Source: JBKECY01 sp047975025
GTDB taxonomy: Bacteria > Bacillota > Clostridia > Lachnospirales > Lachnospiraceae
NCBI GenBank assembly: GCA_047975025.1
Contig: JBKECY010000061.1
Coordinates: 1 to 34,795 of the forward strand
Length of the DNA stretch: 34,795 nt
Direction of reading: 5' to 3'
Below, in pieces: positions 24,361 to 33,621 of this stretch. Numbering within the stretch: position 1 is the stretch's first letter; every line of letters begins with the position of its first letter. A program made the translations under genes and the position numbers. The notes beneath the pieces were generated by a model. The model made no database searches. It saw only the letters and a list, made by a program, of their open reading frames with translations, and was not told the origin of the DNA.

Positions 24361-25686
24361 ATGACAGGAGCCGAGATCAGCAGCACACAGAAAAAGTACA
24401 ATCTCCAATCATGGAGTAAACAAGGAGGAATTCAGCCAATTCCGATTGAAAAAGCGGATGGCATCTATTTCTGGGATTTTGACGGAAACAGATATTCCGA
24501 TATGTCTTCACAGCTGGTAAATATGAATGTGGGATTTGGAAATAAAGAAATAGCAGAGGCAATCAAAAAGCAGGTGGATGAATACTGTTTTGTCGGTCCG
24601 TCATACGGCTCGGAACCCAGAGCCCGGCTGGCAGAGAAAATCATCAGCTTAATGCCTGACAATATGGGTAAAGTGTTTTTTACAAACGCAGGTGCGGAAT
24701 CAAATGAAAATGCAGTCAAGATGGCCAGAATGTTCACAGGAAGAAATAAGGTGTTCAGCCGTTACAGAAGCTATCATGGTTCCTCCTTTGGCTCAGGAAA
24801 TCTGACCGGTGAGCCCAGACGCTATGCACTGGAACCGGGAGTACCGGGATTTGTAAAATTCTTCGATCCGTATATTTATAGGGAAGCGATTGAGTTCGCA
24901 AGCGAAGAAGAAGCCACAAACTATTACCTGGCGAAATTAAGAGAGCAGATCGTATACGAGAATCCAGAAGCGGTTGCGGCCATTGTCCTTGAGACGGTCA
25001 CCGGTTCGAATGGTGTCATCATTCCTCCGAAGGGGTATTTGCCGGGTGTTCGTAAAATCTGTGATGAATTCGGAATCATTATGATCTGTGATGAAGTTAT
25101 GACAGGCTGGGGGCGTACTGGAAAAATGTTCGGTTTTGAGAACTTTGATGTTAAGCCGGATATAGTCACATTTGCCAAAGGTGTTACCTGTGGTTATGTG
25201 CCATTAGGCGGGTGCGTAGTCAGCAAGGAAATTGCGGCGTACTTTGATGACCATCTGTTATCCTGCGGACTTACGTACAGCGGTCATCCACTTGCCTGTG
25301 CAGCAGGCCTTGCCTGCATCGAATTCTATCATACAAGCAATATTTTAGAGAAGGTAGCCGAGACTGGGGCACTGCTTGGAGAACTGCTTGAGGCGTTAAA
25401 GGAAAAGCATGCCTGTGTGGGCGATGTCAGATACATCGGACTGTTCTCGGCAATTGAGCTGGTGAAGGATAAAGATACCAAAGAAGCCCTGGTGCCATAT
25501 GGCAGGGACACAGAAGAGGTCATGGGCAAGATTATCGGTTTGCTCAAAGAGCGTAAATTCATGACCTATTCACCTGAGAACATGATCTTGATTGCACCGC
25601 CGCTTATTATTACAAAAGAGCAAATGAGCGAAGAAATGCAAAAAGTGGATGAAGTGCTGACAATCGTTGACAGAGATTTCCTGTAA
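24361..25686 (+). CDS. Class III aminotransferase, taurine/GABA-type, 441 aa
   Basis: A PLP-dependent omega-aminotransferase. Marks: GIYFWDFDGNRYSDM, FFTNAGAESNENAVKMAR, RSYHGSSFGS, the catalytic Asp-Glu in IMICDEVMTGWGRTGKMF (Asp244), and PLP lysine Lys273 in TFAKGVTCGYVPLG. The overall pattern recalls taurine:2-oxoglutarate or taurine:pyruvate aminotransferases, but omega-amino acid and GABA enzymes are close relatives, so the substrate is a guess. The ATG at 24361 follows AAAGGGTGG; the longer frame from TTG 24280 starts inside the promoter. The gene for an iron-type alcohol dehydrogenase follows after 24 bases, which would reduce the aldehyde made here. Upstream is a dedicated PAS-AAA regulator. 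Confidence 0.85.
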   Translation: MTGAEISSTQKKYNLQSWSKQGGIQPIPIEKADGIYFWDFDGNRYSDMSSQLVNMNVGFGNKEIAEAIKKQVDEYCFVGPSYGSEPRARLAEKIISLMPDNMGKVFFTNAGAESNENAVKMARMFTGRNKVFSRYRSYHGSSFGSGNLTGEPRRYALEPGVPGFVKFFDPYIYREAIEFASEEEATNYYLAKLREQIVYENPEAVAAIVLETVTGSNGVIIPPKGYLPGVRKICDEFGIIMICDEVMTGWGRTGKMFGFENFDVKPDIVTFAKGVTCGYVPLGGCVVSKEIAAYFDDHLLSCGLTYSGHPLACAAGLACIEFYHTSNILEKVAETGALLGELLEALKEKHACVGDVRYIGLFSAIELVKDKDTKEALVPYGRDTEEVMGKIIGLLKERKFMTYSPENMILIAPPLIITKEQMSEEMQKVDEVLTIVDRDFL

Positions 25687-25710
25687 AAGTGCAGGCAGAA
25701 AGGGAAGTAC

Positions 25711-26862
25711 ATGACGTTTGAATTTAACATGCCTTCCAAGGTAGTGGTAGGAAAGGATGCATTTTCTACGCTGGAAGCACATATCAAAAAGCAAGGGAAG
25801 CATGCGTTTATAGTAACCGGCAAGCATGTTACCAAAAGCGGGCTCGTACAAAGAATCACTGACGAACTTAGCCTGTGGGGTGTTGGATACACAGTATTTA
25901 ATGATATTACAGGAGAGCCGACCGACCAGATGATTCAGGAAGGTATTGCGGCTTTCGAGGCATCCGGCAGCGATTTTTGCATTGCGCTGGGCGGGGGAAG
26001 CCCTCTGGATTCAGCCAAAGCAATCGTATCAATGAGTGTACTAAAGGGCGACATCGCCGCGTATGCAGGTAAAGAAATCGAGGGAGAGTTTCCGCCTCTG
26101 ATTGCGATACCTACGACGGCAGGTACTGGTTCGGAAGCCACCAAATTTACGATTATTACGGATACACAAAGAAATATCAAGATGCTGCTAAAGGGAAATG
26201 CACTGCTGCCACAGACAGCGGTACTCGACTATTCGCTTACCATTTCAGCACCAAAAGCGATTACGGCAGCCACAGGTATGGATGCGCTGACGCATGCGGT
26301 GGAGTCCTATACATCGAAGAAGGCGAACCCCATGACAGACCTGTATGCATTGTCAGCAGTCAGGAGGATCTTCGAATATTTACCAAGAGCCTACAAGGAT
26401 GGGGCGGATGAAACTGCCCGCGAGGAGATGCTTACGGCGGCATTTGAGGCAGGTGTATGCATTAATAATGCTTCGGTAACACTTGTGCATGGTATGAGCC
26501 GCCCCATCGGTGCGCTGTTTCATGTACCGCATGGAATTTCCAATGCGATGCTGATTTCCAAATGTCTGGGATTTGCTCTCGATGGAGCTTATGAGAGATT
26601 TGCACAGCTGGCATATGCTATCGAAGCCGCCGACACATCGGTGCCGGAGCAAGAAGCCGCCGGCAGTTTCCTGGCAGCACTGGATCGCCTGTGTGCGGTC
26701 TGTGAGATTCCTACATTGGCAGAATACGGTATTGCTGCTGATGAATTTATGGGGAATATTTCCAAAATGGCGCAGGATGCGCTGGACAGCGGCAGTCCGG
26801 GCAATACGAGAAAAGAGGTACACAAAGAAGATATAGTGGAACTATACCAAAGCCTTTGGTAG
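25711..26862 (+). CDS. Iron-containing alcohol dehydrogenase, 383 aa
   Basis: A group III Fe-type alcohol dehydrogenase that interconverts an aldehyde and an alcohol with NAD(P)H. The nucleotide motif GGGSPLDSAKA is at 94-104 and PTTAGTGSEAT at 134-144. The iron ligands are present: Asp191, His195 (GMDALTHAVE), His260 (LVHGMSRP) and His274 (HVPHG). Length 383 is typical. Spaced 24 bases from the aminotransferase and sharing its promoter, it should reduce the semialdehyde formed by it, for example sulfoacetaldehyde to isethionate or succinate semialdehyde to 4-hydroxybutyrate. No isethionate lyase or exporter is in the window, so an amino-nitrogen-scavenging route with a secreted alcohol is possible. 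A terminator follows. Confidence 0.88.
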   Translation: MTFEFNMPSKVVVGKDAFSTLEAHIKKQGKHAFIVTGKHVTKSGLVQRITDELSLWGVGYTVFNDITGEPTDQMIQEGIAAFEASGSDFCIALGGGSPLDSAKAIVSMSVLKGDIAAYAGKEIEGEFPPLIAIPTTAGTGSEATKFTIITDTQRNIKMLLKGNALLPQTAVLDYSLTISAPKAITAATGMDALTHAVESYTSKKANPMTDLYALSAVRRIFEYLPRAYKDGADETAREEMLTAAFEAGVCINNASVTLVHGMSRPIGALFHVPHGISNAMLISKCLGFALDGAYERFAQLAYAIEAADTSVPEQEAAGSFLAALDRLCAVCEIPTLAEYGIAADEFMGNISKMAQDALDSGSPGNTRKEVHKEDIVELYQSLW

Positions 26863-26877
26863 TCTATATTCCGGAAC

Positions 26878-26916
26878 AAAAGCGCATTTCACATATTCGT
26901 GAGATGTGCTTTTTAC
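26878..26916 (+). terminator. Rho-independent terminator after the alcohol dehydrogenase
   Basis: AAAAGCGCATTTCAC (26878-26892) pairs with GTGAGATGTGCTTTT (26899-26913) around ATATTC; 15 pairs with two G-T, ending in five T. Confidence 0.85.
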
Positions 26917-26949
26917 GTTACATTGTGTTTAATGAGAAAAATAGTCATG

Positions 26950-27123
26950 TATAAAATAACAGCATCCAATACGGTTCTGTCAGTCAACAGAAATAGTGAA
27001 TTTGCCAATATATTCAATTATTTTCAAGAGAAGCAGCCGGAAAAAGAAGTGGATTTTCATAAACCGTACCAATATAGTACACTTGACACCACACCCCGAT
27101 TTCCCGTATACTCATTGGGTTAG
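26950..27123 (+). CDS. Possible small protein, 57 aa
   Basis: An ATG at 26950 opens 57 codons (MYKITASNTVLSVNRNSEF... ending PRFPVYSLG). The sequence is protein-like, with no frame-typical low complexity, but there is no clear ribosome binding site and no family that I recognise. The promoter of the next gene lies inside its 3' end. It may be a chance frame; listed for completeness. Confidence 0.2.
   Translation, partial: YKITASNTVLSVNRNSEFANIFNYFQEKQPEKEVDFHKPYQYSTLDTTPRFPVYSLG
27083..27112 (+). promoter_or_regulatory. Promoter of the 1405-residue surface protein
   Basis: TTGACA (27083-27088), 18-base spacer, TATACT (27107-27112), 39 bases before the start codon. Confidence 0.8.
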
Positions 27124-27151
27124 CAAAGGGTAACTTGCAAGGAGGGAAAAC

Positions 27152-30100
27152 TTGAAAGAGTTCATAGGGAAAAGAAAAAAAGTTGTATTACTAGGATGTG
27201 TGGTACTTATAATACTAGGTGCTGTCATCGCTTGGCAGATGTCTGCTGCTTCAGAGAGACAAAAAAGTGAACAGGCGCAGTCTGTAAAGGCAGAGAGCGC
27301 TGATACGAATGAGGAAATAATGGAACGTGTGGAGAAAGCAGATGAAGAGCCATCTCCCGAGCCGTCTCCCGAGGCATCTTTAGAGGCATCTGCGGAAGCT
27401 TCGGCTAAAGACGCTGAAGAGAGTTCGCAGTCACGTACGACAGGAAGCACCAGTCGTACACAGCAGTCTTTAAGGCAGAGTGTACGCACAAATACCAGCA
27501 ACGTAACGATTGCGGCGGTGACGGAAGTTCCGACACAGGTGCCGGCCGTTGCTGCACCGGCAGCAGCACCAACAACTGCAGTGACGGAGCAGCCGGTCAA
27601 TCCCAATACACCAACGGCCGCGCCAACGATGAGTCCAACGGCCACTCCGGGGAAAGTAAGACCTACTGCTACGCCTGTCAAACCAAAACCTACTGCTACG
27701 CCTGTCAAACCGAAACCTACTGCCACAGAGTATGTGACGCCGACACCCACACCGACGCAGGTACCTACTGTAACACCGGAGGTGACTCCGGAAGCGGGTC
27801 TGATTCTTCTGAATAGGGACAGCAGTGGAATTGTCACAGTAGCAGGAGTATCGTATGCAGTACTTTCATTTTCCGAGACACAGCCGGAACAATTGAAAAA
27901 TCTGACGTATCATATCTCAACAGTGGAAGCGACAGACTATGTAACCCCTGTCAATGGGACGGGAAGTATAGTGAAGATAGAACTTCCGGATGCATCTCCA
28001 AGAACGGTTAAAGTTGCAGGGGAAGGATTGCAGCCGGTAATTATCAGCCTGGGGACGCTGGGCAACAGCGTATATGTGGACAACGAAGTCAAAGAAGACA
28101 TTGATTTCACATCCAAAGCACCGGAGCTGATCTTAACAAGAGAAACGCTTAGCTTGGAACAATATGTGAAATTCGTATATGCTGGTGATAGTCTGTTTAT
28201 AAAACCGGCAACTACAACGGTAAGCACCGTTACACCTGCACTTAAGGCCGCATCGTATGATGTGCTTTCATCCGCAACCAAGCAGCCGCCGGCAAGTATA
28301 GAAGGCAAGACCATGGAAACCAGCGTGGCTGTAGTATTTGATATGGTAGCGAACAACGTGATTTCCACGCAGTTGGGTGTCGGATCGGCCTCAGTGAATG
28401 CGTTTATGACGAAATGGAATGCAGCGGTAAAAGAATATGGAGTATCGGCTGATAAGACGGTTTATCTATCCTATGCCGACATGGAAGCCGGGAATTTCAA
28501 CTGGTCAGATGCAGCTGGAATTCTGCCGAAATATGTAAAATATCAAACACAAACAGCGGAATATTACGGTACAAAAGTCAATTTTCTCACAAATACACCG
28601 GATAATACACAGGCACCTGAAATCCTCAGCGTGACTTCAGTTCGGCAAAATGACATGACGGTACAACTCAGTGAAGAGAATGAATCCTGGTATTTGTCAA
28701 TCACCAGTATAGAGATTCCGGATGGCGCAGGGAAGACCTATTCCTATCAAAACAGCAATACACTTTCAGAGGATGGAACAGTACTGACGCTGCGGCGTGA
28801 GGAGCTGGGAGCCCCAATGAACGTGACAGGGCGCTATTCCCTTCTTATAAAATCTTATGAATTTACTGATACATATACTTCATTTGACACCAAAGAAACC
28901 GCGCCGGTAGTGACGGCTGCGTGGGATCATGAAAATGCAAGGCTCATCTTGAAGTGCGAGGAAAGTTATACGTATCTGAATAACGATTTGAAACAGATCG
29001 AAGTCAATGGAGTGATTCTGAAAAAAGACGAATACGTAATCGAGGGAACCAAGACATTATATATCTCCTATAAGCAGATACAAAGTGGAGATAATACAAT
29101 TATACTTCGTGCTGACAGCTATATGGATGTTGTATTGGAGCTTTCAACTCCTGAGGATTTTGTACAATTACTGATTCCGCCGCAACTCTCTCAAAATCAG
29201 GTACTGACCAGTACAAAAGAAGCGGCCATACTAAGTTATACAGCTACACCGGAAGAGGGCAGCCAGGAAGCACAGTGGGCGGACGAGATAAGACCGGAGC
29301 ATGTAACGGTGACACAAAAGCTTTCTTCGACAGCTTCTGTGACAAATGGAACCGCAACCGTTTCGCAGACAGGAGTGGAATTTGTGCCAAATTCAAGTTG
29401 GTCCAGTCTGTATACATATACAATTAAAATTGCCGTACCGGGCTTCTACCCGGAAGAATACACGTTCACTCCGGTGAAGTCTGTTCCGGTGGAAATAGCG
29501 CAGAGATGGGAAAGCGCGCCATCCTATGCACTGGAACTTGAGTCTTCTTTTTCATCGTATTATAGCAGTATCACACAAATCACGGTGAACCAGACAGTGC
29601 TGGTAAAAGAGCAGGATTATACTAGCGATTACTATGGAATTACGCTGTATGCCCATAATTTTGCCGCCGGAGAGGCATACACGATCGAACTATTGGCAAC
29701 AGGTTATAAGAATCTTACTTTAAGCGGAACGGCACCGGGAGACATACTGCTTCCGAAAGCTGCCCCGGCATTAAGTGCCAGCACGATTGCGGTCGGTGAA
29801 AAAAGTGTGATTGCAGTCACAGGGGAAGGACGAGAGGAATGGATTTCCAGTATCAAGACAGTGACATTGGTGTCATCGTCAGGAAGCCGTATAGTTGTAG
29901 CAGCCGGAGAGTATGAGGTGACAGACGGCAGCCTCCTAATCGCAGCGGGAAAATTCTCTTATGGAAACTATACGGTTGTGGTAGAAGCGAACGGGTATAA
30001 AAATGCAGTGACTGCCATTCAAGTTTTACGAAAACTGACGATTCAATCGAATGTCTGGGATTACGAGCAGGCTGCCAGGGTGATTGAGACAAATGTGTAT

Positions 30101-31369
30101 CTAAGCTACAATGAACCGATTCTGCTGTTAAATGGCAAGCTACTGGAAAAAAATATCCATTACACGCTGTCATCCTATAAAATTGTTTTGCAGGCAACGC
30201 AGCTCGTTTTGGATGAAAATATTTTGGAAATCCAAATGAGTGAATATGCCACGGAGCAGATTAGTATTCCTAAGTATATTGCGCCGAAAGACGCCCCGCT
30301 TCTTACAATCGGAGAGGTTATGGATGCTTCAAAAGATATCACTGTGCATGTGGAGCATGCGGACGCAGGCTGGTGGTCTGCCTTGGAAGCAAGCAGCGTC
30401 AGTGTTAAGTATTCATCATCAAGTGCACTAATTACCTCTGTGCAAATCGACAGTGTGAATCAAACCATTTCGATTGGAGTCAATAGTGCGCTGCAAACTT
30501 ACTATACATATACAGTAGAGTTCGCACTGGAAGGATATTATACTGGAAAAGTGTCATTTCAACCGAAAAAATCTCCGCCTGTTATTACGCACTCTTGGAT
30601 GGAACATGGTGACCTCCAGTTGGTGACGGTAACTTACGGATACTTTTCAGACAGCCGCCGAGAAGTCTATCTCAACGGGGTACCATTGACGCGCGGCACA
30701 TCTTTTACCACAGGCGGAACGTATGGCGCCTACACATTAACACTTCCTTCAGCTTTATTTGCTGAGGGGGCAGAATATATACTTGAGATAAGGGATACCA
30801 CAACCTCTTCGGCATTTGCAACGTTCCGGCTAAGTGTGACTAAGCCGGCAGCCGCGGCTGATACGCCCACACCGGAGGTACCCACACCAACGAGCACGCC
30901 TACACCTACAAGTACACCCACACCGGAAGCCACAAATACACCGATAGCGGAAACACCTGAAACTACACCGACACCTACCGAAGTGCCAACCGTTACCCCG
31001 GAGGTAACGGAGGTGCCGGACGTCACTGGTACACCTACACAGGAAGAAACTCCGGTGTCTGTGACAGAGAATCATTATTCTTTTGCAGCAGCATTTGTGG
31101 GTGATAATTTACAACTGACACAGCCGGTACTGGATACAAGAGATTCGTATTTTACGCAGTATCTGGCAACAAAACCAGGAAGTGTCACCGTCAATGGCAC
31201 CGTAGTACTTGCGGGGGGAAGCGGATACAAGACAAAATATACAACGCCTTCCATCAGCAGCGCGAGTCAGATCAATATTCCGTCTGTGTATTTCAATAGC
31301 GGAACGAATGTCGTGGTGATTGACAACAAAGAAGTGGCACCTGTAGTATTTCTAATAATCAAATCATAA
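27152..31369 (+). CDS. Large cell-surface protein with P/T stalks and Shr-like (DUF1533) modules, 1405 aa
   Basis: A basic N-terminus and one hydrophobic helix (residues 8-30, VVLLGCVVLIILGAVIAW) export the protein or anchor it in the membrane; no sortase motif is present. Then come an acidic SPEPSPEAS stretch, a TPTATPVKPKPTAT stalk (about 150-215), a long beta-rich body, a second PTPTSTPTPTSTPTPE stalk (about 1235-1300) and a final module. At least five modules follow the pattern VNGxxLxxxxxY...L.I....F..G...I.I.A.GY of DUF1533, the hemoglobin-interacting domain first named in streptococcal Shr: bases about 28990-29150, 29560-29730, 30120-30250, 30660-30800 and 31180-31369. The start is TTG 27152 behind GGAGGG. 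Ligand unknown; heme or hemoglobin binding is only suggested by the domain name. Confidence 0.8.
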   Translation: MKEFIGKRKKVVLLGCVVLIILGAVIAWQMSAASERQKSEQAQSVKAESADTNEEIMERVEKADEEPSPEPSPEASLEASAEASAKDAEESSQSRTTGSTSRTQQSLRQSVRTNTSNVTIAAVTEVPTQVPAVAAPAAAPTTAVTEQPVNPNTPTAAPTMSPTATPGKVRPTATPVKPKPTATPVKPKPTATEYVTPTPTPTQVPTVTPEVTPEAGLILLNRDSSGIVTVAGVSYAVLSFSETQPEQLKNLTYHISTVEATDYVTPVNGTGSIVKIELPDASPRTVKVAGEGLQPVIISLGTLGNSVYVDNEVKEDIDFTSKAPELILTRETLSLEQYVKFVYAGDSLFIKPATTTVSTVTPALKAASYDVLSSATKQPPASIEGKTMETSVAVVFDMVANNVISTQLGVGSASVNAFMTKWNAAVKEYGVSADKTVYLSYADMEAGNFNWSDAAGILPKYVKYQTQTAEYYGTKVNFLTNTPDNTQAPEILSVTSVRQNDMTVQLSEENESWYLSITSIEIPDGAGKTYSYQNSNTLSEDGTVLTLRREELGAPMNVTGRYSLLIKSYEFTDTYTSFDTKETAPVVTAAWDHENARLILKCEESYTYLNNDLKQIEVNGVILKKDEYVIEGTKTLYISYKQIQSGDNTIILRADSYMDVVLELSTPEDFVQLLIPPQLSQNQVLTSTKEAAILSYTATPEEGSQEAQWADEIRPEHVTVTQKLSSTASVTNGTATVSQTGVEFVPNSSWSSLYTYTIKIAVPGFYPEEYTFTPVKSVPVEIAQRWESAPSYALELESSFSSYYSSITQITVNQTVLVKEQDYTSDYYGITLYAHNFAAGEAYTIELLATGYKNLTLSGTAPGDILLPKAAPALSASTIAVGEKSVIAVTGEGREEWISSIKTVTLVSSSGSRIVVAAGEYEVTDGSLLIAAGKFSYGNYTVVVEANGYKNAVTAIQVLRKLTIQSNVWDYEQAARVIETNVYLSYNEPILLLNGKLLEKNIHYTLSSYKIVLQATQLVLDENILEIQMSEYATEQISIPKYIAPKDAPLLTIGEVMDASKDITVHVEHADAGWWSALEASSVSVKYSSSSALITSVQIDSVNQTISIGVNSALQTYYTYTVEFALEGYYTGKVSFQPKKSPPVITHSWMEHGDLQLVTVTYGYFSDSRREVYLNGVPLTRGTSFTTGGTYGAYTLTLPSALFAEGAEYILEIRDTTTSSAFATFRLSVTKPAAAADTPTPEVPTPTSTPTPTSTPTPEATNTPIAETPETTPTPTEVPTVTPEVTEVPDVTGTPTQEETPVSVTENHYSFAAAFVGDNLQLTQPVLDTRDSYFTQYLATKPGSVTVNGTVVLAGGSGYKTKYTTPSISSASQINIPSVYFNSGTNVVVIDNKEVAPVVFLIIKS
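27662..27715 (+). repeat. 27-bp direct repeat in the first P/T stalk
   Basis: Two units encoding PTATPVKPK, differing at one base, with a partial third. Such repeats change stalk length by recombination. Confidence 0.75.
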
Positions 31370-31381
31370 GTCACGCAGAGG

Positions 31382-31822
31382 TTATGTAATTGGTTCTGAA
31401 ACCCCTCGGTGATCCACAATGGTTGAAAACACAATCTGGGTACTCGTCTTGCCGAAATGCTGTATTTCACCGATGAACTGATCTAATTCCATCGTGCTTT
31501 TAAATGCAACCTTGAGAAGCAATGAATAATTGCCGGTGACACAGTCACATTCCAGTACACTGGGATGGGAACGCAGGAACGGGTACACCTCGGGCTTTTG
31601 AGAAGGAATGATCTCCAGATTTACATACGCCTTGATATGATAGCCCATATGATAGGGACTGACAGTGGCCTGATAGCCGGTGAGAATGCCGTCAGACTCC
31701 AGTTTCTCAATTCTGGCAGAGACAGCCGGTGAGGTTAGAAACACTTTCTTGGCAATCTCTTTCAAGGGGATTCGGGCATTTTTTTGCAGTGAATGAATGA
31801 TTTGTAAGTCTATGGCATCCAT
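31382..31822 (-). CDS. Lrp/AsnC-family transcriptional regulator, 146 aa
   Basis: Feast/famine regulator: an N-terminal helix-turn-helix (residues 3-50, DLQIIHSLQKNARIPLKEIAKKVFLTSPAVSARIEKLE) and a C-terminal RAM ligand-binding domain (about 65-138, with the glycine-rich CDCVTGNYSLLLKV). Length 146 is typical. These proteins form octamers that sense amino acids. The ATG follows AAAAAGGAG. It is divergent from the aspartase gene with 231 bases between, so control of aspartase by this protein is likely, as is autoregulation. Its stop lies 12 bases from the convergent stop of the large surface protein. Confidence 0.92.
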   Translation of the reverse strand: MDAIDLQIIHSLQKNARIPLKEIAKKVFLTSPAVSARIEKLESDGILTGYQATVSPYHMGYHIKAYVNLEIIPSQKPEVYPFLRSHPSVLECDCVTGNYSLLLKVAFKSTMELDQFIGEIQHFGKTSTQIVFSTIVDHRGVSEPIT

Positions 31823-31837
31823 GATAAAAACTCCTTT

Positions 31838-31875
31838 TTGATTTATATTATAAAGTCAAAGGGGTATGGGTGCAA
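31838..31875 (-). promoter_or_regulatory. Promoter and possible autoregulatory site of the Lrp-type gene
   Basis: On the minus strand TTGCAC (31875-31870), 17-base spacer, TATAAT (31852-31847). The inverted arms TTTGA (31837-31841) and TCAAA (31856-31860) enclose the -10 element and may be an Lrp site. Confidence 0.65.
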
Positions 31876-32053
31876 TGGTTGAGGGATTAAAACTTAATAA
31901 AATATAGTGAAAAAAGAATGAAACACATAAAATAAAGTCAAGTATGTCAATTTCTATGCATTCTTTGTTCCTCCGCAAAACCTATTTACGCAGCTTTCCA
32001 AACATGCTACTCTTCTTGTTGTTGCAAGAGTACATACACAATAAGGAGAGAAC

Positions 32054-33466
32054 ATGCGAACTAGAATAGAAATGGATTCGATCGGGGCATTAGAGGTACC
32101 AGAGGAAGTATATTATGGAGTACAGTCGTTACGTGCCAACCAGAATGTTTCTATCACCGGCAGGAAACTTCATCCGGAATTTATCAACAGCCTTGCCAGT
32201 ATCAAGAAAGCGGCGGCCATTGCGAACTACGAAGCCAAGGATTTAAGCTCAGAAGTCGCAGACGCAATTATCAGCGCAGCTGATGAAATCGCTGCCGGCG
32301 GTCTGCGGGAACAATTTATAGTTGACCCGATCCAAGGTGGCGCCGGAACTTCATCCAATATGAATGTGAATGAAGTGATTGCGAACCGGGCAGGAGAGTT
32401 GTTAGGTGATGTCAAAGGAGCTTACCAGAAGGTGCATCCGAACGATCATGTCAATATGTCGCAGTCTACGAATGATGTAATTCCGACCGCCGGAAAGCTC
32501 ACAGTTCTCTCTCTTATGCCTAAGCTGATCGGACAATTAGAGCGGCTTAAAAGCGCATTTTTGAAGAAATCAGTGGAATACAATGACGTGCTCAAAATGG
32601 GGCGGACACAGTTGCAGGATGCGGTTCCCATGCGTATGGGGCAAAGCTTCGGGGCATATGCGAGCGTTATCGAGAAAGATATTAAGAGATTAACTGAAAT
32701 TCAGGCGGAGATGAGAACCATCAACATGGGAGCTACGGCTATCGGAACCGCAATCAACGTGAGTGCTGGCTATTTTACGCGTATTACGCCGATTCTGTCT
32801 GAAGTGTCAGGACAGAATCTGACAATGGCAGAGGACTTATTTGACGCAACACAGAACCTGGATGGGTTTGTGGCGGTATCCAACGCCTTGAAGACATGTG
32901 CGGTAAGCTTATCTAAGATTTCCAACGATCTGCGACTGTTGTCCTGCGGACCTAGAACCGGGATTCACGAACTGAATCTGCCGGCCAAGCAAAACGGGTC
33001 GTCAATCATGCCCGGCAAAGTAAATCCGGTAATCCCGGAGGTCGTATCGCAGGTGGCCTATCTGGTAATCGGACATGATCTGACCATTACACTGGCAGCG
33101 GAAGCCGGACAGCTGGAGCTTAATGCATTTGAACCGGTGCTGTTCTATCACTTGTTCGAATCGATTGATACAATGACAGAAGCAGTTGCAACGTTAACAG
33201 ATAACTGTGTGAAAGGAATTACGGTCAACGTAAGCCATTGCAAAGAGCTGTTAAATGCAAGCGTTGGCTTTGCGACGGCGCTATGCCCGCACATTGGATA
33301 GGTTAAGGCGGCTTCCATTGCCAAGAAATCGCTGGAGACAGGAACCTCTGTAAAAGAACTGGTTCTCAAAGAACGGCTTATGACCAAGCAAGAGCTGGAG
33401 CTGGTGCTGGAGCCTGTGGCTATGACCCAGCCGGCCGAATATGTCTCCTTGCAGGGAGCTTCCTGA
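32054..33466 (+). pseudogene. aspA: Aspartate ammonia-lyase with an in-frame amber codon at position 416
   Basis: Aspartase converts aspartate to fumarate and ammonia. The N-terminus RIEMDSIGALEVPEEVYYGVQSLRA, the MNVNEVIANRA and HPNDHVNMSQSTND segments, and the mobile SS loop GSSIMPGKVNPVIPE (about 315-329) with EAGQLELN after it place it in the aspartase branch of the fumarase superfamily. The frame as read stops at TAG 33299-33301 after CPHIG, giving 415 residues. In the same frame the next codons give VKAASIAKKSLETGTSVKE and end at TGA 33464-33466, which completes the usual 470 residues. The family has Tyr (TAC/TAT) or His at the lesion. The lost piece is most of the C-terminal domain that closes over the active site. 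Point mutation, sequencing error or readthrough are all possible. ATG behind AAGGAGAG. Confidence 0.85.
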
Positions 33467-33525
33467 TTCGCAGACGGCTCATTATTAAAAAACTATAAAG
33501 TTATGCAAATTTATCATAAAATTCA

Positions 33526-33553
33526 TTGAATCCCCACATATTTTTGGTATAAT
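33526..33553 (+). promoter_or_regulatory. Promoter of the CBS protein gene
   Basis: TTGAAT (33526-33531), 16-base spacer, TATAAT (33548-33553), about 68 bases before the start codon. Confidence 0.7.
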
Positions 33554-33621
33554 CATAAGTAGTTTGAGAAATCAGACAGCCCGAAGGGGGCAACTAACTA
33601 TTAAAAATAAGGTGGGGTATA

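Noticed and set aside
27112..27837. Minus-strand frame rich in GVGVT repeats
   Set aside because: It is the complement of the P/T stalk codons, with no ribosome binding site or family match.
8181..33301. UAG recoding (pyrrolysine or suppressor) across the genome
   Set aside because: Several normal genes in the window end in TAG at the expected length, and no pyl gene or suppressor tRNA is present here. Kept only as a minor option for two genes.
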